The translations under genes and the position numbers were made by a program. The notes under the pieces are model-generated. The model saw only the letters and a program-made list of their open reading frames with translations. It did no database searches and had not been told where the DNA came from. From Nocardioides ochotonae (lineage in GTDB: Bacteria; Actinomycetota; Actinomycetes; Propionibacteriales; Nocardioidaceae), in NCBI RefSeq assembly GCF_011420305.2, contig NZ_CP061769.1, positions 3,273,001 through 3,337,000 on the forward strand: a stretch of DNA of 64,000 bases, written 5' to 3'. The first letter of the stretch is position 1. Every line of letters starts with the position of its first letter. Below are positions 46,115-54,007 of the stretch, piece after piece.

Positions 46115-46855
46115 ATGAGCAGGTCCATGCAGCATGCCCGGGATGAGATGAGGCACGGCCTGGAGTCGATCCACGACTCGATCTCCGACACGATCGCGGA
46201 GGTCAAGCCCAAGCTTCGCGGATGGCTCCACCTCTCGACGGCACCGCTGACGCTGGTCGCGGGCATCGTCCTGGTCGCGCTCTCCCCCGACACGACCACC
46301 AAGATCGGGTCGGCGGTCTTCACCGGCTCGGGGTTCCTGCTCTTCACGGTCTCGGCGATCTACCACACCGGCAACTGGTCGCCGCGGGTCTGGGCGTTCC
46401 TGCGCCGCTTCGACCACTCCAACATCTTCCTGCTCATCGCCGGCTCCTACACGCCGTTCGCCCTGCTGCTGCTGGAGGGCACCCAGCGCACCGCGCTGAT
46501 CGCGACGGTGTGGACCGGCGCCGTGCTCGGCGTGCTGTTCCGGATCTTCTGGACCGACGCCCCGCGCTGGCTCTACGTCCCGATCTACATCGCACTGGGC
46601 TGGGCGGCGATCTTCTTCATCCCCGGCTTCTTCAGCGGCGCCACCGCGCTCGGCATGGGCATCGGCGTCGCGATCTTCACCCTGATCGTGGTCGGCGGCG
46701 CCCTCTACACCTGCGGCGGCGTGGTCTACGGCCTCAAGCGCCCGAACCCCTCACCGGAGTGGTTCGGCTTCCACGAGATCTTCCACGGCTTCACGGTCGT
46801 GGCGTTCTTCACGCACTACATCAGCGTCTCGCTGGCCACCTACGCCCTGCGCTGA
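46115..46855 (+). CDS. Hemolysin III/PAQR family membrane protein
   Basis: A 246-residue protein with seven membrane helices. A cytoplasmic N-terminus of about 35 residues leads into PLTLVAGIVLVAL. Family histidines and acids lie in SAIYHTGNW, RRFDHSNIFLLIAGSYTPFAL (as FDHSNIFLLIAGSY) and HEIFHGFTVVAFFTHY. PAQR/TrhA proteins are putative ceramidase-fold hydrolases; haemolytic activity is not implied. ATG 46115 fits the start of the conserved region. Confidence 0.9.
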   Translation: MSRSMQHARDEMRHGLESIHDSISDTIAEVKPKLRGWLHLSTAPLTLVAGIVLVALSPDTTTKIGSAVFTGSGFLLFTVSAIYHTGNWSPRVWAFLRRFDHSNIFLLIAGSYTPFALLLLEGTQRTALIATVWTGAVLGVLFRIFWTDAPRWLYVPIYIALGWAAIFFIPGFFSGATALGMGIGVAIFTLIVVGGALYTCGGVVYGLKRPNPSPEWFGFHEIFHGFTVVAFFTHYISVSLATYALR

Positions 46856-46861
46856 GCCCGC

Positions 46862-48121
46862 TCACGCGGCGAGCAGCACCTGTGCCTCGCCGCGTCGTAC
46901 GGCGGCCCGCGCGGCCACGGCCGCGACACCCGTCCCGGCGACGGCGAACATCGTCGCGAGACCGATCCAGCCCAGCCAGCCGTGCTCGATCGCGGTCGCG
47001 GTGATCACCAGGGGCGCGAGCATCCCGGCGATCGAGTAGCCCATCTGGCTCACGCCCTGGTAGGCCCCGGCGCTCAGCGGGTCGGCGAGCTCGAAGGCCA
47101 GCCCCCAGCCGCCGGCCTCGGCGAGGATCTCCGCGGCGGTGCTGACCGTCTCGGCGAGCAGGAGCAGCAGCACCGCCGCCACCACCCCGACCGACCCGGC
47201 AGCGGCCAGCAGCAGGCAGGCCAGCGCGAGCAGCAGGCCCCCACGGCGTACGGCCCGGCCGGCGGCGCGGATCTCGTGGGTGCCGCGCGAGGCCCGCACC
47301 TGCAGCGCGGCCACCAGCACGGTGTTGAGCAGCAGCACCACCGAGACCATCACGGTCGGTGCCTCGGTGTGGTGGGCGATCCACAGCGGCACGCCGACGT
47401 TCTGCAGCCCGAACTGCATCGCGACCACGGAGTTGAGCGCGGTCGAGGCCAGGTAGGTGCGATCGCGCAGCGGGGAGCGCCCCCGCGGCGCGGTCAGGTC
47501 GGCCCGCCGCCCCCGGGTCGGGCGCAGCGCCTCGGCGAGCCCCGGCACCCGGGCGCGCAGGCCGCCCAGTGGCACCACCGCGAGCAGCGAGAGCAGCCCG
47601 ACCACCACCATCGTGGTGCGGTACGCCGTGGCGGTGCCGAGCAGCAGCGCGACGGCCGCGGCGGAGGTGCCGAGCGCGATGAAGACATTGGTGACCACCC
47701 GCAGCCGGGCCCGCACCTCGATCCGGTCCGGGCCGGTGAACCAGCGCGCCAGCAGCGTCTGCTTGGCCGTGCCCTGCATGCTGCGCGCCCCCACCGCCAC
47801 GCAGGCGACGAGCACGAAGGTGAGCGCGTCGTCGGCGAGCACGTAGGCCAGCAGCGCGACCCCCTGCACGACGGTCGCGGCCTGCTGGAGCCGGTCGGCG
47901 CCGAAACGGTCGGCCAGCCGGCCGCCGAGGAACGAGCCCAGGACCCCGACCGCGCCGGCGATCGTCAGGCCGGTGCCCACGGTGGTGGCCTCGAGCCCGA
48001 TGACGAAGGTGAAGTACAGCGCGCTGACGCTGTAGAAGAGCCCCATCGACAGCGAGCCCGCCATGGTGGCGATCGAGAGGGCGCGGGCGACGGGGTCGCC
48101 GGGCAGGAGGGTCCGCAGCAC
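46862..48121 (-). CDS. MFS transporter
   Basis: A 419-residue major facilitator with about twelve helices. Loop 2-3 signature GGRLADRFGADRLQQ fits MFS, and a central loop (about 195-225) is basic. It is divergent from an ArsR-type regulator across 56 bases, the common layout of a regulated exporter. GTG 48121 is used. Substrate unknown; drug or metabolite export is the usual assumption. Confidence 0.85.
   Translation of the reverse strand: MLRTLLPGDPVARALSIATMAGSLSMGLFYSVSALYFTFVIGLEATTVGTGLTIAGAVGVLGSFLGGRLADRFGADRLQQAATVVQGVALLAYVLADDALTFVLVACVAVGARSMQGTAKQTLLARWFTGPDRIEVRARLRVVTNVFIALGTSAAAVALLLGTATAYRTTMVVVGLLSLLAVVPLGGLRARVPGLAEALRPTRGRRADLTAPRGRSPLRDRTYLASTALNSVVAMQFGLQNVGVPLWIAHHTEAPTVMVSVVLLLNTVLVAALQVRASRGTHEIRAAGRAVRRGGLLLALACLLLAAAGSVGVVAAVLLLLLAETVSTAAEILAEAGGWGLAFELADPLSAGAYQGVSQMGYSIAGMLAPLVITATAIEHGWLGWIGLATMFAVAGTGVAAVAARAAVRRGEAQVLLAA
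46864..46895 (+). terminator. Hairpin after hemolysin III, inside the MFS gene end
   Basis: ACGCGGCGAG (46864-46873) and CTCGCCGCGT (46886-46895) are exact inverted complements; the loop holds GCAC-CT-GTGC, so the stem can extend. It starts 9 bases after the hemolysin III stop and overlaps the last codons of the convergent MFS gene. Confidence 0.5.
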
Positions 48122-48163
48122 GCAGCAGTTGTCCCACGGCCGGGGCCGGCGGCACCAACGATG

Positions 48164-48169
48164 TAGCGT
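48164..48169 (+). promoter_or_regulatory. -10-like hexamer TAGCGT before the ArsR-type gene
   Basis: TAGCGT ends 8 bases before the ATG at 48178 without a Shine-Dalgarno. Confidence 0.4.
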
Positions 48170-48177
48170 CCTGCTTC

Positions 48178-49137
48178 ATGATCGAGTACGAGCTCGCCGG
48201 GCTGGACCTCGGCGAGGTCCGGTTCGCGATCTCGCCGCTCAACGAGCTGGGGCTCTCCGTGCGGGTCTTCCGCGACCCCGGCCGCTACCCCCACCACCTG
48301 CCCTGGCTGCGGCGCACCGAGGCCGCCCGCGCCGGGCTGGACACCGAGGTGCTCGCCGCGCTGACCAACGACCGGCTGTGGACGCCGGACTTCCTGCACC
48401 CGCGGCCCACCAGCCCGCTGACCCGGATCGGCGAAGAACTGGCCGCGCTCGCCGCGCTCCCCGACGTGGTGGTGCGCGCGAAGCTGACCGAGGTGCACGG
48501 CGACGCCCTGCCGCCCGCGCTGCGCGGACGCACTGACCGGGTGCTGGCCCGGGTGGTGACGGCGCTGACGGAGTACTGGGACGCCTGCTTCGAGCCCTGG
48601 TGGCCGCGGATGCGCACCGTCCTGGAGGCCGACGTGACCTATCGGGGCCGGGTGATCGCCCAGCGCGGCCTCGCGGCGATGTTCGCCGACCTCAGCGCAC
48701 GCGTGCAGATGAGCGGCAACGTCGTCCAGGTCAGCACCAGCTCGCGAGCCGGCTACCGGCGTACGACGACCGGCGCCGGGCTGACCCTGGTGCCATCGCT
48801 GTTCTCCCGCGGCGGCTCGACGCCGATCACCCCCGAGCAGGCGCCCCAGATCATGTACGCCGCGCGCGGCGTCGGCACGCTGTGGGAGGCCGAGGACGTC
48901 GCCGGGCCGGAGGCCGTGGCCGTGCTGCTCGGCGCGGCGCGGGCCCGGCTGCTGGCGATGCTCGACTCCCCCGCCTCCTCGACCGAGCTCGGGGTGCGTC
49001 TCGGGGTGACGACGACGGCGGTCAACCAGCACCTGCGGGCGCTGCGCGCCGGCGGGCTGCTGACCTCGGCGCGCCACGGCCGCTCGGTGCTCTACCTGCG
49101 CTCCGAGCTGGGCGACCGGCTGCTCGTGGGCGCCTGA
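48178..49137 (+). CDS. ArsR-type regulator with DUF5937 N-terminal domain
   Basis: A 319-residue regulator. Residues about 10-200 form the DUF5937-like domain (VRFAISPLNELGLSVRVFRD). The C-terminal 75 residues hold a winged helix of the ArsR type (LLAMLDSPASSTELGVRLGV, TTTAVNQHLRALRAGGLL, RSVLYLRSELGDRLL). It has no cysteine metal box. It stands divergent from the MFS exporter and probably controls it; the ligand is unknown. Confidence 0.85.
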   Translation: MIEYELAGLDLGEVRFAISPLNELGLSVRVFRDPGRYPHHLPWLRRTEAARAGLDTEVLAALTNDRLWTPDFLHPRPTSPLTRIGEELAALAALPDVVVRAKLTEVHGDALPPALRGRTDRVLARVVTALTEYWDACFEPWWPRMRTVLEADVTYRGRVIAQRGLAAMFADLSARVQMSGNVVQVSTSSRAGYRRTTTGAGLTLVPSLFSRGGSTPITPEQAPQIMYAARGVGTLWEAEDVAGPEAVAVLLGAARARLLAMLDSPASSTELGVRLGVTTTAVNQHLRALRAGGLLTSARHGRSVLYLRSELGDRLLVGA

Positions 49138-49150
49138 GCGGCCGCGCTGC

Positions 49151-49690
49151 TCAGAGCACCAGGACCCGCCCGGCGATCACCAGGTGCACCTCGTCGCAGG
49201 CGGCGGCCACCCGCTGGTTGACGGTGCCGAGCAGGTCGCGGAAGACCCGCCCGGAGCGGTGCGCGGGGACCACGCCGAGGCCGACCTCGTTGGTGACCAG
49301 GACGACCGGCCCGCGGGCGGCGCGCAGGGCGTCCACGGCCGGGGCCAGCGCGGCGAGCACGTGCTCGTGCACCTCCTCGACCGGCGCCTCCCAGAGCCCG
49401 GCGGCATCGATGCGGGCCGTCAGCCAGGTCCCGAGGCAATCGATGAGCAGCGGTCCGCTCGTCCCGGCGATCGCCTCCGCGAGGTCGGCGGTCTCGAGGG
49501 TGTGCCAGCCGGCGGGGCGCCGGGCGCGGTGCGCCGCGACCCGCGCCGCCCAGTCCGGGTCGGCGACCGGGTCCGGCACCTGTCCCGGCGCCACGTAGGT
49601 GACCGCGGGATGCGCCTCCAGCAGCCGCTCGGCGTGGGTGGACTTGCCCGAGCGGACTCCACCGGTGACCAGGATCCTCGACGCGCTCAC
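49151..49690 (-). CDS. cobU: Adenosylcobinamide kinase/adenosylcobinamide-phosphate guanylyltransferase
   Basis: A 179-residue CobU/CobP enzyme that phosphorylates adenosylcobinamide and adds GMP during cobalamin assembly. P-loop GGVRSGKS at the start, then LIDCLGTWLTA and VTNEVGLGVVPAHRSGRVFRD (as VTNEVGLGVVPAHRSG). Length is standard. GTG 49690. No other cobalamin genes are visible in the window, so partners must lie elsewhere or the gene serves salvage. Confidence 0.93.
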   Translation of the reverse strand: MSASRILVTGGVRSGKSTHAERLLEAHPAVTYVAPGQVPDPVADPDWAARVAAHRARRPAGWHTLETADLAEAIAGTSGPLLIDCLGTWLTARIDAAGLWEAPVEEVHEHVLAALAPAVDALRAARGPVVLVTNEVGLGVVPAHRSGRVFRDLLGTVNQRVAAACDEVHLVIAGRVLVL

Positions 49691-49749
49691 GCCCCCAGCC
49701 TCACACGGCGGCGGCCCACGCCGCCCGCGAGGTCGCTCCCCGGCCGACG

Positions 49750-49755
49750 TACCGT
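49750..49755 (+). promoter_or_regulatory. -10-like hexamer TACCGT before the thioredoxin gene
   Basis: TACCGT ends 6 bases before the ATG at 49762 without a Shine-Dalgarno. Confidence 0.45.
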
Positions 49756-49761
49756 GGAGCC

Positions 49762-50145
49762 ATGGCCACCATCGAGCTGACCGGCGAGAACTTCGTGTCC
49801 CACGTCGAGGGTGACGACATCCTCTTCGTGGACTTCTGGGCGAGCTGGTGCGGACCGTGCCGGCAGTTCGCCCCGACCTACGAGGCGGCCTCCGAGGCCA
49901 ACCCCGACATCACCTTCGGCTCGGTGAACACCGAGACCGAGCAGCAGCTGGCCGCGATGGCGCAGATCCAGTCGATCCCCACGCTGATGGCCTTCCGCGA
50001 GGGCGTGCTGGTCTTCGCCCAGCCCGGCGCACTGCCGGCGCCCGCGCTGGACCAGGTCATCGAGGCCGTGCGCGCGCTGGACATGGAGGACGTGCACCGC
50101 CAGGTCGCCCAGCAGCAGGCAGGGCAGGAGCAGCCGCCGGCCTGA
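49762..50145 (+). CDS. Thioredoxin
   Basis: A 127-residue thioredoxin. Active site FWASWCGPCRQFAP near residue 33, and the cis-proline in QSIPTLMAFREG. The C-terminus carries about 20 extra Gln-rich residues (QVAQQQAGQEQPPA), unlike the main TrxA. A cytoplasmic disulfide reductase alongside mycothiol-dependent metabolism is likely. Monocistronic, ending with CTGAGCC/GGCTCAG, a weak hairpin at 50142-50176. Confidence 0.93.
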   Translation: MATIELTGENFVSHVEGDDILFVDFWASWCGPCRQFAPTYEAASEANPDITFGSVNTETEQQLAAMAQIQSIPTLMAFREGVLVFAQPGALPAPALDQVIEAVRALDMEDVHRQVAQQQAGQEQPPA

Positions 50146-50172
50146 GCCGGCGTACCGCTGTCGCCCGGGGGC

Positions 50173-50481
50173 TCAGCCCTGCGGGCGCTGCGGGCCGTCC
50201 GAGGGGTCCTCGGGCGCGGCGGCGTCGGTCGTCTCCCCGGGGATCCGGGTGTCCGGACGCGGCTCGCGGTACGGACCGAAGGCACCGGCCTTGCGGTTCG
50301 CGTCGGTGCGCCGCAGCTGGCGGGTCAGTGCCCATCCGAGCAGGCCGACGGCGACGCAGAGTGCCAGGAAGACGCCGAAGCCGACCCAGCCCGCCTTGAC
50401 GTCCTCGGGCTTCGGAGTCTCGTCCAGTCGTTCCATCAGGACCGGCATGACCTCGGCGACGAGGACGTTGTAGAGCTCCAT
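50173..50481 (-). CDS. Small single-pass membrane protein
   Basis: A 102-residue protein. Residues 1-28 are soluble, about 30-53 form one helix (AGWVGFGVFLALCVAVGLLG), and the rest is a basic then acidic hydrophilic tail. A similar small membrane gene lies beside mca in mycobacteria, in my recollection. It follows mca on the same strand after a 13-base gap and may be co-transcribed, though GAGACT 7 bases before its ATG could give an own start. Confidence 0.65.
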   Translation of the reverse strand: MELYNVLVAEVMPVLMERLDETPKPEDVKAGWVGFGVFLALCVAVGLLGWALTRQLRRTDANRKAGAFGPYREPRPDTRIPGETTDAAAPEDPSDGPQRPQG

Positions 50482-50494
50482 GTCACCCAGTCTC

Positions 50495-51388
50495 TCAGGA
50501 GGGGTCGACGATGCCGGCGAACAGGTCGTCCTCGGGCAGCTGCGAGGCGACGTGGCTCACCACGAGCTCGTAGTCCTCGGTCGGCCAGACCTCCTGCTGC
50601 AGCTCCCGCGGGATGGCGAACCAGAAGCTGTCGGGATCGATCTGCGTGGCGTGGGCGAGCAGCGCCTGGTCGCGGACGCCGAAGTAGTCCCCGCAGGGCA
50701 CCCGGGTGGTGACCCGCTCGTCCCAGTCCGGCTCGCGGGTCCAGTTGGCCAGCCGCTCGGTGTAGGGCGACTCCAGGCCGTGGGCGAGCATCGCCTCGTG
50801 CAGGGCGTTGGTCTTCGCCCAGCTCCAGCCGTGGTGGTAGTAGAGCTTCAGTGGCTGCCAGGGCTCGCCGGCGTCGGGGTAGCGCTCGGGGTCGCCGGCC
50901 GCCTCGAAGGCGTGGACGCTGACCTGGTGGCACATGATGTGGTCGGGGTGCGGGTAGCCGCCGCGCTCGTCGTACGTCGTGACGACGTGCGGGCGGAACT
51001 GCCGGATCAGGCGCACCAGCGGCTCGGCCGCCTCCTCGACCGGCACCAGCGCGAAGCAGCCCTCGGGCAGCGGCGGCTTCGGGTCGCCCTCGGGCCAGCC
51101 GGAGTCGACGAACCCGAGCCAGTCCTGGCGCACGCCGAGGATGTCGCGGGCGCGCTCCATCTCCTGGCGCCGGATCTCGGTGATGTTCGCCGCGATCTCC
51201 GGGCGGTCCATCTTCGGGTTGAGGATCGAGCCGCGCTCGCCCCCGGTGCAGGTCACCACGTGCACGTCGACGCCCTCGGCGACGTACTTGGCGGTCGACG
51301 CCGCGCCCTTGCTCGACTCGTCGTCGGGGTGGGCGTGGACGTGCATGAGCCGGTAGCCGGCGCGCGGCGGCGTGGAGACCTCTGACAT
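50495..51388 (-). CDS. mca: Mycothiol S-conjugate amidase
   Basis: A 297-residue zinc amidase that cleaves mycothiol conjugates of toxins, releasing mercapturic acids. The zinc motif [11 protein letters not shown] is near residue 19 and [12 protein letters not shown] near 142; [19 protein letters not shown] follows the first strand. Mycothiol is confined to actinobacteria. ATG 51388 begins the conserved N-terminus and is preceded by TAAACT 7 bases away; a longer frame upstream shadows the DUF4307 gene. Mca is preferred to MshB because of the characteristic length and the [12 protein letters not shown] segment. Confidence 0.92.
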   Translation of the reverse strand: MSEVSTPPRAGYRLMHVHAHPDDESSKGAASTAKYVAEGVDVHVVTCTGGERGSILNPKMDRPEIAANITEIRRQEMERARDILGVRQDWLGFVDSGWPEGDPKPPLPEGCFALVPVEEAAEPLVRLIRQFRPHVVTTYDERGGYPHPDHIMCHQVSVHAFEAAGDPERYPDAGEPWQPLKLYYHHGWSWAKTNALHEAMLAHGLESPYTERLANWTREPDWDERVTTRVPCGDYFGVRDQALLAHATQIDPDSFWFAIPRELQQEVWPTEDYELVVSHVASQLPEDDLFAGIVDPS

Positions 51389-51395
51389 GCCCGCG

Positions 51396-51401
51396 AGTTT
51401 A
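51396..51401 (-). promoter_or_regulatory. -10-like hexamer TAAACT before mca
   Basis: TAAACT ends 7 bases before the ATG at 51388; no Shine-Dalgarno, so a leaderless transcript is likely. Confidence 0.55.
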
Positions 51402-51433
51402 GGCCGGGCGGTCACAAGTGGGATCATGGCGGG

Positions 51434-51910
51434 GTGAGCACCCGGCCTGCCTCGTCCGACCACCCGTCCGGCTCCGCCGCCGGCGCCCCGTCGAGCCTCG
51501 CCGAGACCGAGGCCTCCGACCTCGCACAGCGCTACGGCGGCACCCCCGCCCCCTGGAAGCGTTGGGGGCTGCGCGCCCTCGTCGGCGTGGCGGTCCTCGG
51601 CAGCGCCACCTGGGTGCTGTGGGCGATGAACGGCCACGCCCGACCCGCGGTCGACTCCGAGCTGGTCTCCTTCACCGTCGTCGACGAGCACACCACGACC
51701 GTCCGCGTCGAGCTGCGGGTGCGCGACGACGCCGAGGACGTGCAGTGCCTGCTGCGCGCGTTCGCCGCCGACCACGTGACGGTGGGCGAGCGCTCCTTCA
51801 CCGCCGAGCCCGGCGACACCACCATGGTCGTCGACATCCGCACCGAGCGGCTCGCCACGGCCGTGGAGTTCCCCGGCTGCACCGCCGAGGGCCAGGTCCG
51901 CCCGGGCTGA
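51434..51910 (+). CDS. DUF4307 membrane protein
   Basis: A 158-residue protein with a disordered N-terminus, [20 protein letters not shown], one membrane helix (about 46-66) and a small outer beta domain ([31 protein letters not shown]). It matches DUF4307, encoded between mca and greA in many actinobacteria. Function unknown. GTG 51434, divergent from mca across 45 bases. Confidence 0.82.
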   Translation: MSTRPASSDHPSGSAAGAPSSLAETEASDLAQRYGGTPAPWKRWGLRALVGVAVLGSATWVLWAMNGHARPAVDSELVSFTVVDEHTTTVRVELRVRDDAEDVQCLLRAFAADHVTVGERSFTAEPGDTTMVVDIRTERLATAVEFPGCTAEGQVRPG

Positions 51911-52245
51911 GCCCGTCCCCCTGCCCGCTCCCGCTGCCCGCTCCCCCTGACCCGATCATGGGGCCGGTCCCACTGAGCGGGTGCCCGCCGCGCGGCCCGT
52001 CCTGCGCCGCCCCGCGGGCCTGCCACTGGTGTTCTCCACCCATCTCGGCTCCTGACGACCTGCTTTCGTCCGCGGTCCTTGTTAGGCTGGAATTTCTGAC
52101 CGACCCGCTGGGCCGTCCAGGAAGGAAGAGGCCCGCGCGACACGGCGTACGGCCTCACCCTCTGGCCGGCCGGTTGAGACGGTCCCCGATCCCCCGCAAG
52201 AGGCGCGGACGACCGCACCCCGAGCACGCAGGAGCAGGAGTACCC
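51911..52245. other. 335-base intergenic region holding the greA promoter and leader
   Basis: The first 150 bases after the DUF4307 stop are GC-rich repeats of CCCGCTCCC type without a gene. The second half holds a promoter (52061-52088) and about 150 bases of untranslated leader before greA. Confidence 0.5.
52061..52088 (+). promoter_or_regulatory. Promoter upstream of greA
   Basis: TGCTTT (52061-52066) and TAGGCT (52083-52088) with a 16-base spacer form a vegetative-like promoter; the transcript would have a leader of about 150 bases before greA, unlike the leaderless pattern elsewhere. Confidence 0.45.
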
Positions 52246-52755
52246 ATGACGCAGTCCCCCGGCCAGGACGTCATCTGGCTGACCCAGGACGCCTACGACA
52301 AGCTGCAGGCCGAGCTTGCCAACCTCAAGGGCCCCGTCCGTCAGGAGATCGTCGAGAAGATCAGCTCGGCGCGTGACGAGGGCGACCTCAAGGAGAACGG
52401 CGGCTACCACGCGGCTCGTGAGGAGCAGGGCCGCGTCGAGGGGCGGATCCGCCAGCTCGAGGACATGCTGCGCCGCGCCGAGGTGGGCGAGACCCCGCCC
52501 GACGACGGCGTCGTCGAGCCCGGCATGGTCGTGACCTACAAGTTCGTCGGCGACGACGACGACGAGGCCGAGACCTTCCTGCTGGGTGCCCGCGAGATGG
52601 AGGACACCGTCGAGGGCATCAAGGTCTACTCGCCGCAGGCCCCGCTGGGCGCGGCGATCAACGGCGCCCGCGCCGGCGACACCGTCTCCTACGCCGCGCC
52701 CAACGGCAAGGAGATGAAGGTCGTCGTCCTGACGGCCGTGCCCTACAAGCCGTGA
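52246..52755 (+). CDS. greA: Transcription elongation factor GreA
   Basis: A 169-residue factor that rescues backtracked RNA polymerase by stimulating transcript cleavage. The N-terminal coiled coil has the acidic tip motif SARDEGDLKENGGYHAAREE with QGRVEGRIRQLEDML; the C-terminal domain has VYSPQAPLGAAINGARAGDT. An acidic insert DDDDEAE sits near residue 105. ATG 52246 is preceded by GGAGCAGGAG about 6-15 bases away. Single gene with a long leader. Confidence 0.96.
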   Translation: MTQSPGQDVIWLTQDAYDKLQAELANLKGPVRQEIVEKISSARDEGDLKENGGYHAAREEQGRVEGRIRQLEDMLRRAEVGETPPDDGVVEPGMVVTYKFVGDDDDEAETFLLGAREMEDTVEGIKVYSPQAPLGAAINGARAGDTVSYAAPNGKEMKVVVLTAVPYKP

Positions 52756-52774
52756 CCCCGCGAGGGGCGTCCGC

Positions 52775-54007
52775 TCAGGACCGCTCCTCGCCCCCACGCA
52801 CCAGGTAGCCCCGTCCTCGCAACAGCTCCATGAGCTCGCGCGAGTGCGGGGCTCCTCGCGTCTCCAGCTGCAGGTGCACCTCGACCTCGTCGAGGTGCAG
52901 GGTCGGCGAGAGCCGCTCGTGGACCACCTCGAGCACGTTCGCGCCGTTGCCCGCGATCTCGCCGAGCAGCTCGGCGAGCCCACCGGGGCTGTCCGGCACC
53001 CGCACGTGCAGGTTGAGGTAGCGGCCGGCCGCGGCCATGCCGTGCCGGATCACCTTGCCGATCAGCAGCGGGTCGACGTTGCCGCCGGAGAGCACCGCGA
53101 CCGCGGGCGTGCCGTAGGCCTCGGGTCGGTCCAGCAGCGCGGCGACCGCGGCCGCCCCGGCCGGCTCGACCACCATCTTGGCCCGCTCGATGAGCGAGAG
53201 CAGCGCCCGGGAGATGGAGTCCTCCGAGACCGTGACGATCTCGTCGACATGGTCACGCACGGCGGCGAAGGTGATCTCGCCGGGCATCCCGACCGCGATG
53301 CCGTCGGCCATCGTCTTCATCGTGCCCAGGCGGAGCGGTACCCCCTCCGCGAGCGATCCCGGGTACGCCGCGGCGCCGGTCGCCTGGACCCCGACCACGC
53401 GGACGTCGGGCCGCAGCGCCTTGATGGCGATCGCGACGCCGGCCAGCAGGCCGCCCCCGCCGGTCGGCACCAGGACCGTCTCCACCTCGGGCACCTGCTC
53501 CAGGACCTCGAGACCGACGGTGCCCTGCCCGGCCACGATGTCGGTGTGGTCGAACGGGTGGATCAGCACGGCACCGGTCGCCTCGCTGTAGGCCTGCGCG
53601 GTCGCGAGCACGTCCTCGAGGTAGCCGGGCGCGAAGCGCACCTCCGCGCCGTACGCCCGGGTGGCGCGCTCCTTGGGGATCGGCGCCCCCTCGGGCATGA
53701 ACACCGTGGCCCGGGTGCCGAGCAGCTGCGCGGCCAGCGCGACGCCCTGGGCGTGGTTGCCGGCCGAGGCCGCCACCACGCCGCGGGCCCGCTCCTCGTC
53801 GCTGAGGCGGGCGATGCGGACGTAGGCGCCGCGGGCCTTGAACGACCCCGTGCGCTGGAGGTTCTCGCACTTGAGGTGCACCGGCCCGCCGACCAGTGCG
53901 GAGAGCCAGCGCGACTCCTCCATCGGCGTACGGATCGCGACGGCCGCGAGCAGCTCGCGGGCGGCGCGGATGTCGGCCAGCGAGACCGTCGGTGCCGGCG
54001 TGCTCAC
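52775..54007 (-). CDS. ilvA: Threonine ammonia-lyase with ACT domain
   Basis: A 410-residue PLP enzyme converting threonine to 2-oxobutanoate for isoleucine synthesis. PLP lysine in RTGSFKARGAY near 60, the phosphate loop GGGGLLAG near 185, and the Ser/Gly-rich SGGNVDP near 310. A C-terminal ACT-like domain (about 330-405: LNLHVRVPDSPGGLAELLGE) may mediate control. At 410 residues with one ACT domain it resembles the TdcB/short IlvA type. GTG 54007 overlaps the transporter gene upstream by 4 bases. Confidence 0.92.
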   Translation of the reverse strand: MSTPAPTVSLADIRAARELLAAVAIRTPMEESRWLSALVGGPVHLKCENLQRTGSFKARGAYVRIARLSDEERARGVVAASAGNHAQGVALAAQLLGTRATVFMPEGAPIPKERATRAYGAEVRFAPGYLEDVLATAQAYSEATGAVLIHPFDHTDIVAGQGTVGLEVLEQVPEVETVLVPTGGGGLLAGVAIAIKALRPDVRVVGVQATGAAAYPGSLAEGVPLRLGTMKTMADGIAVGMPGEITFAAVRDHVDEIVTVSEDSISRALLSLIERAKMVVEPAGAAAVAALLDRPEAYGTPAVAVLSGGNVDPLLIGKVIRHGMAAAGRYLNLHVRVPDSPGGLAELLGEIAGNGANVLEVVHERLSPTLHLDEVEVHLQLETRGAPHSRELMELLRGRGYLVRGGEERS

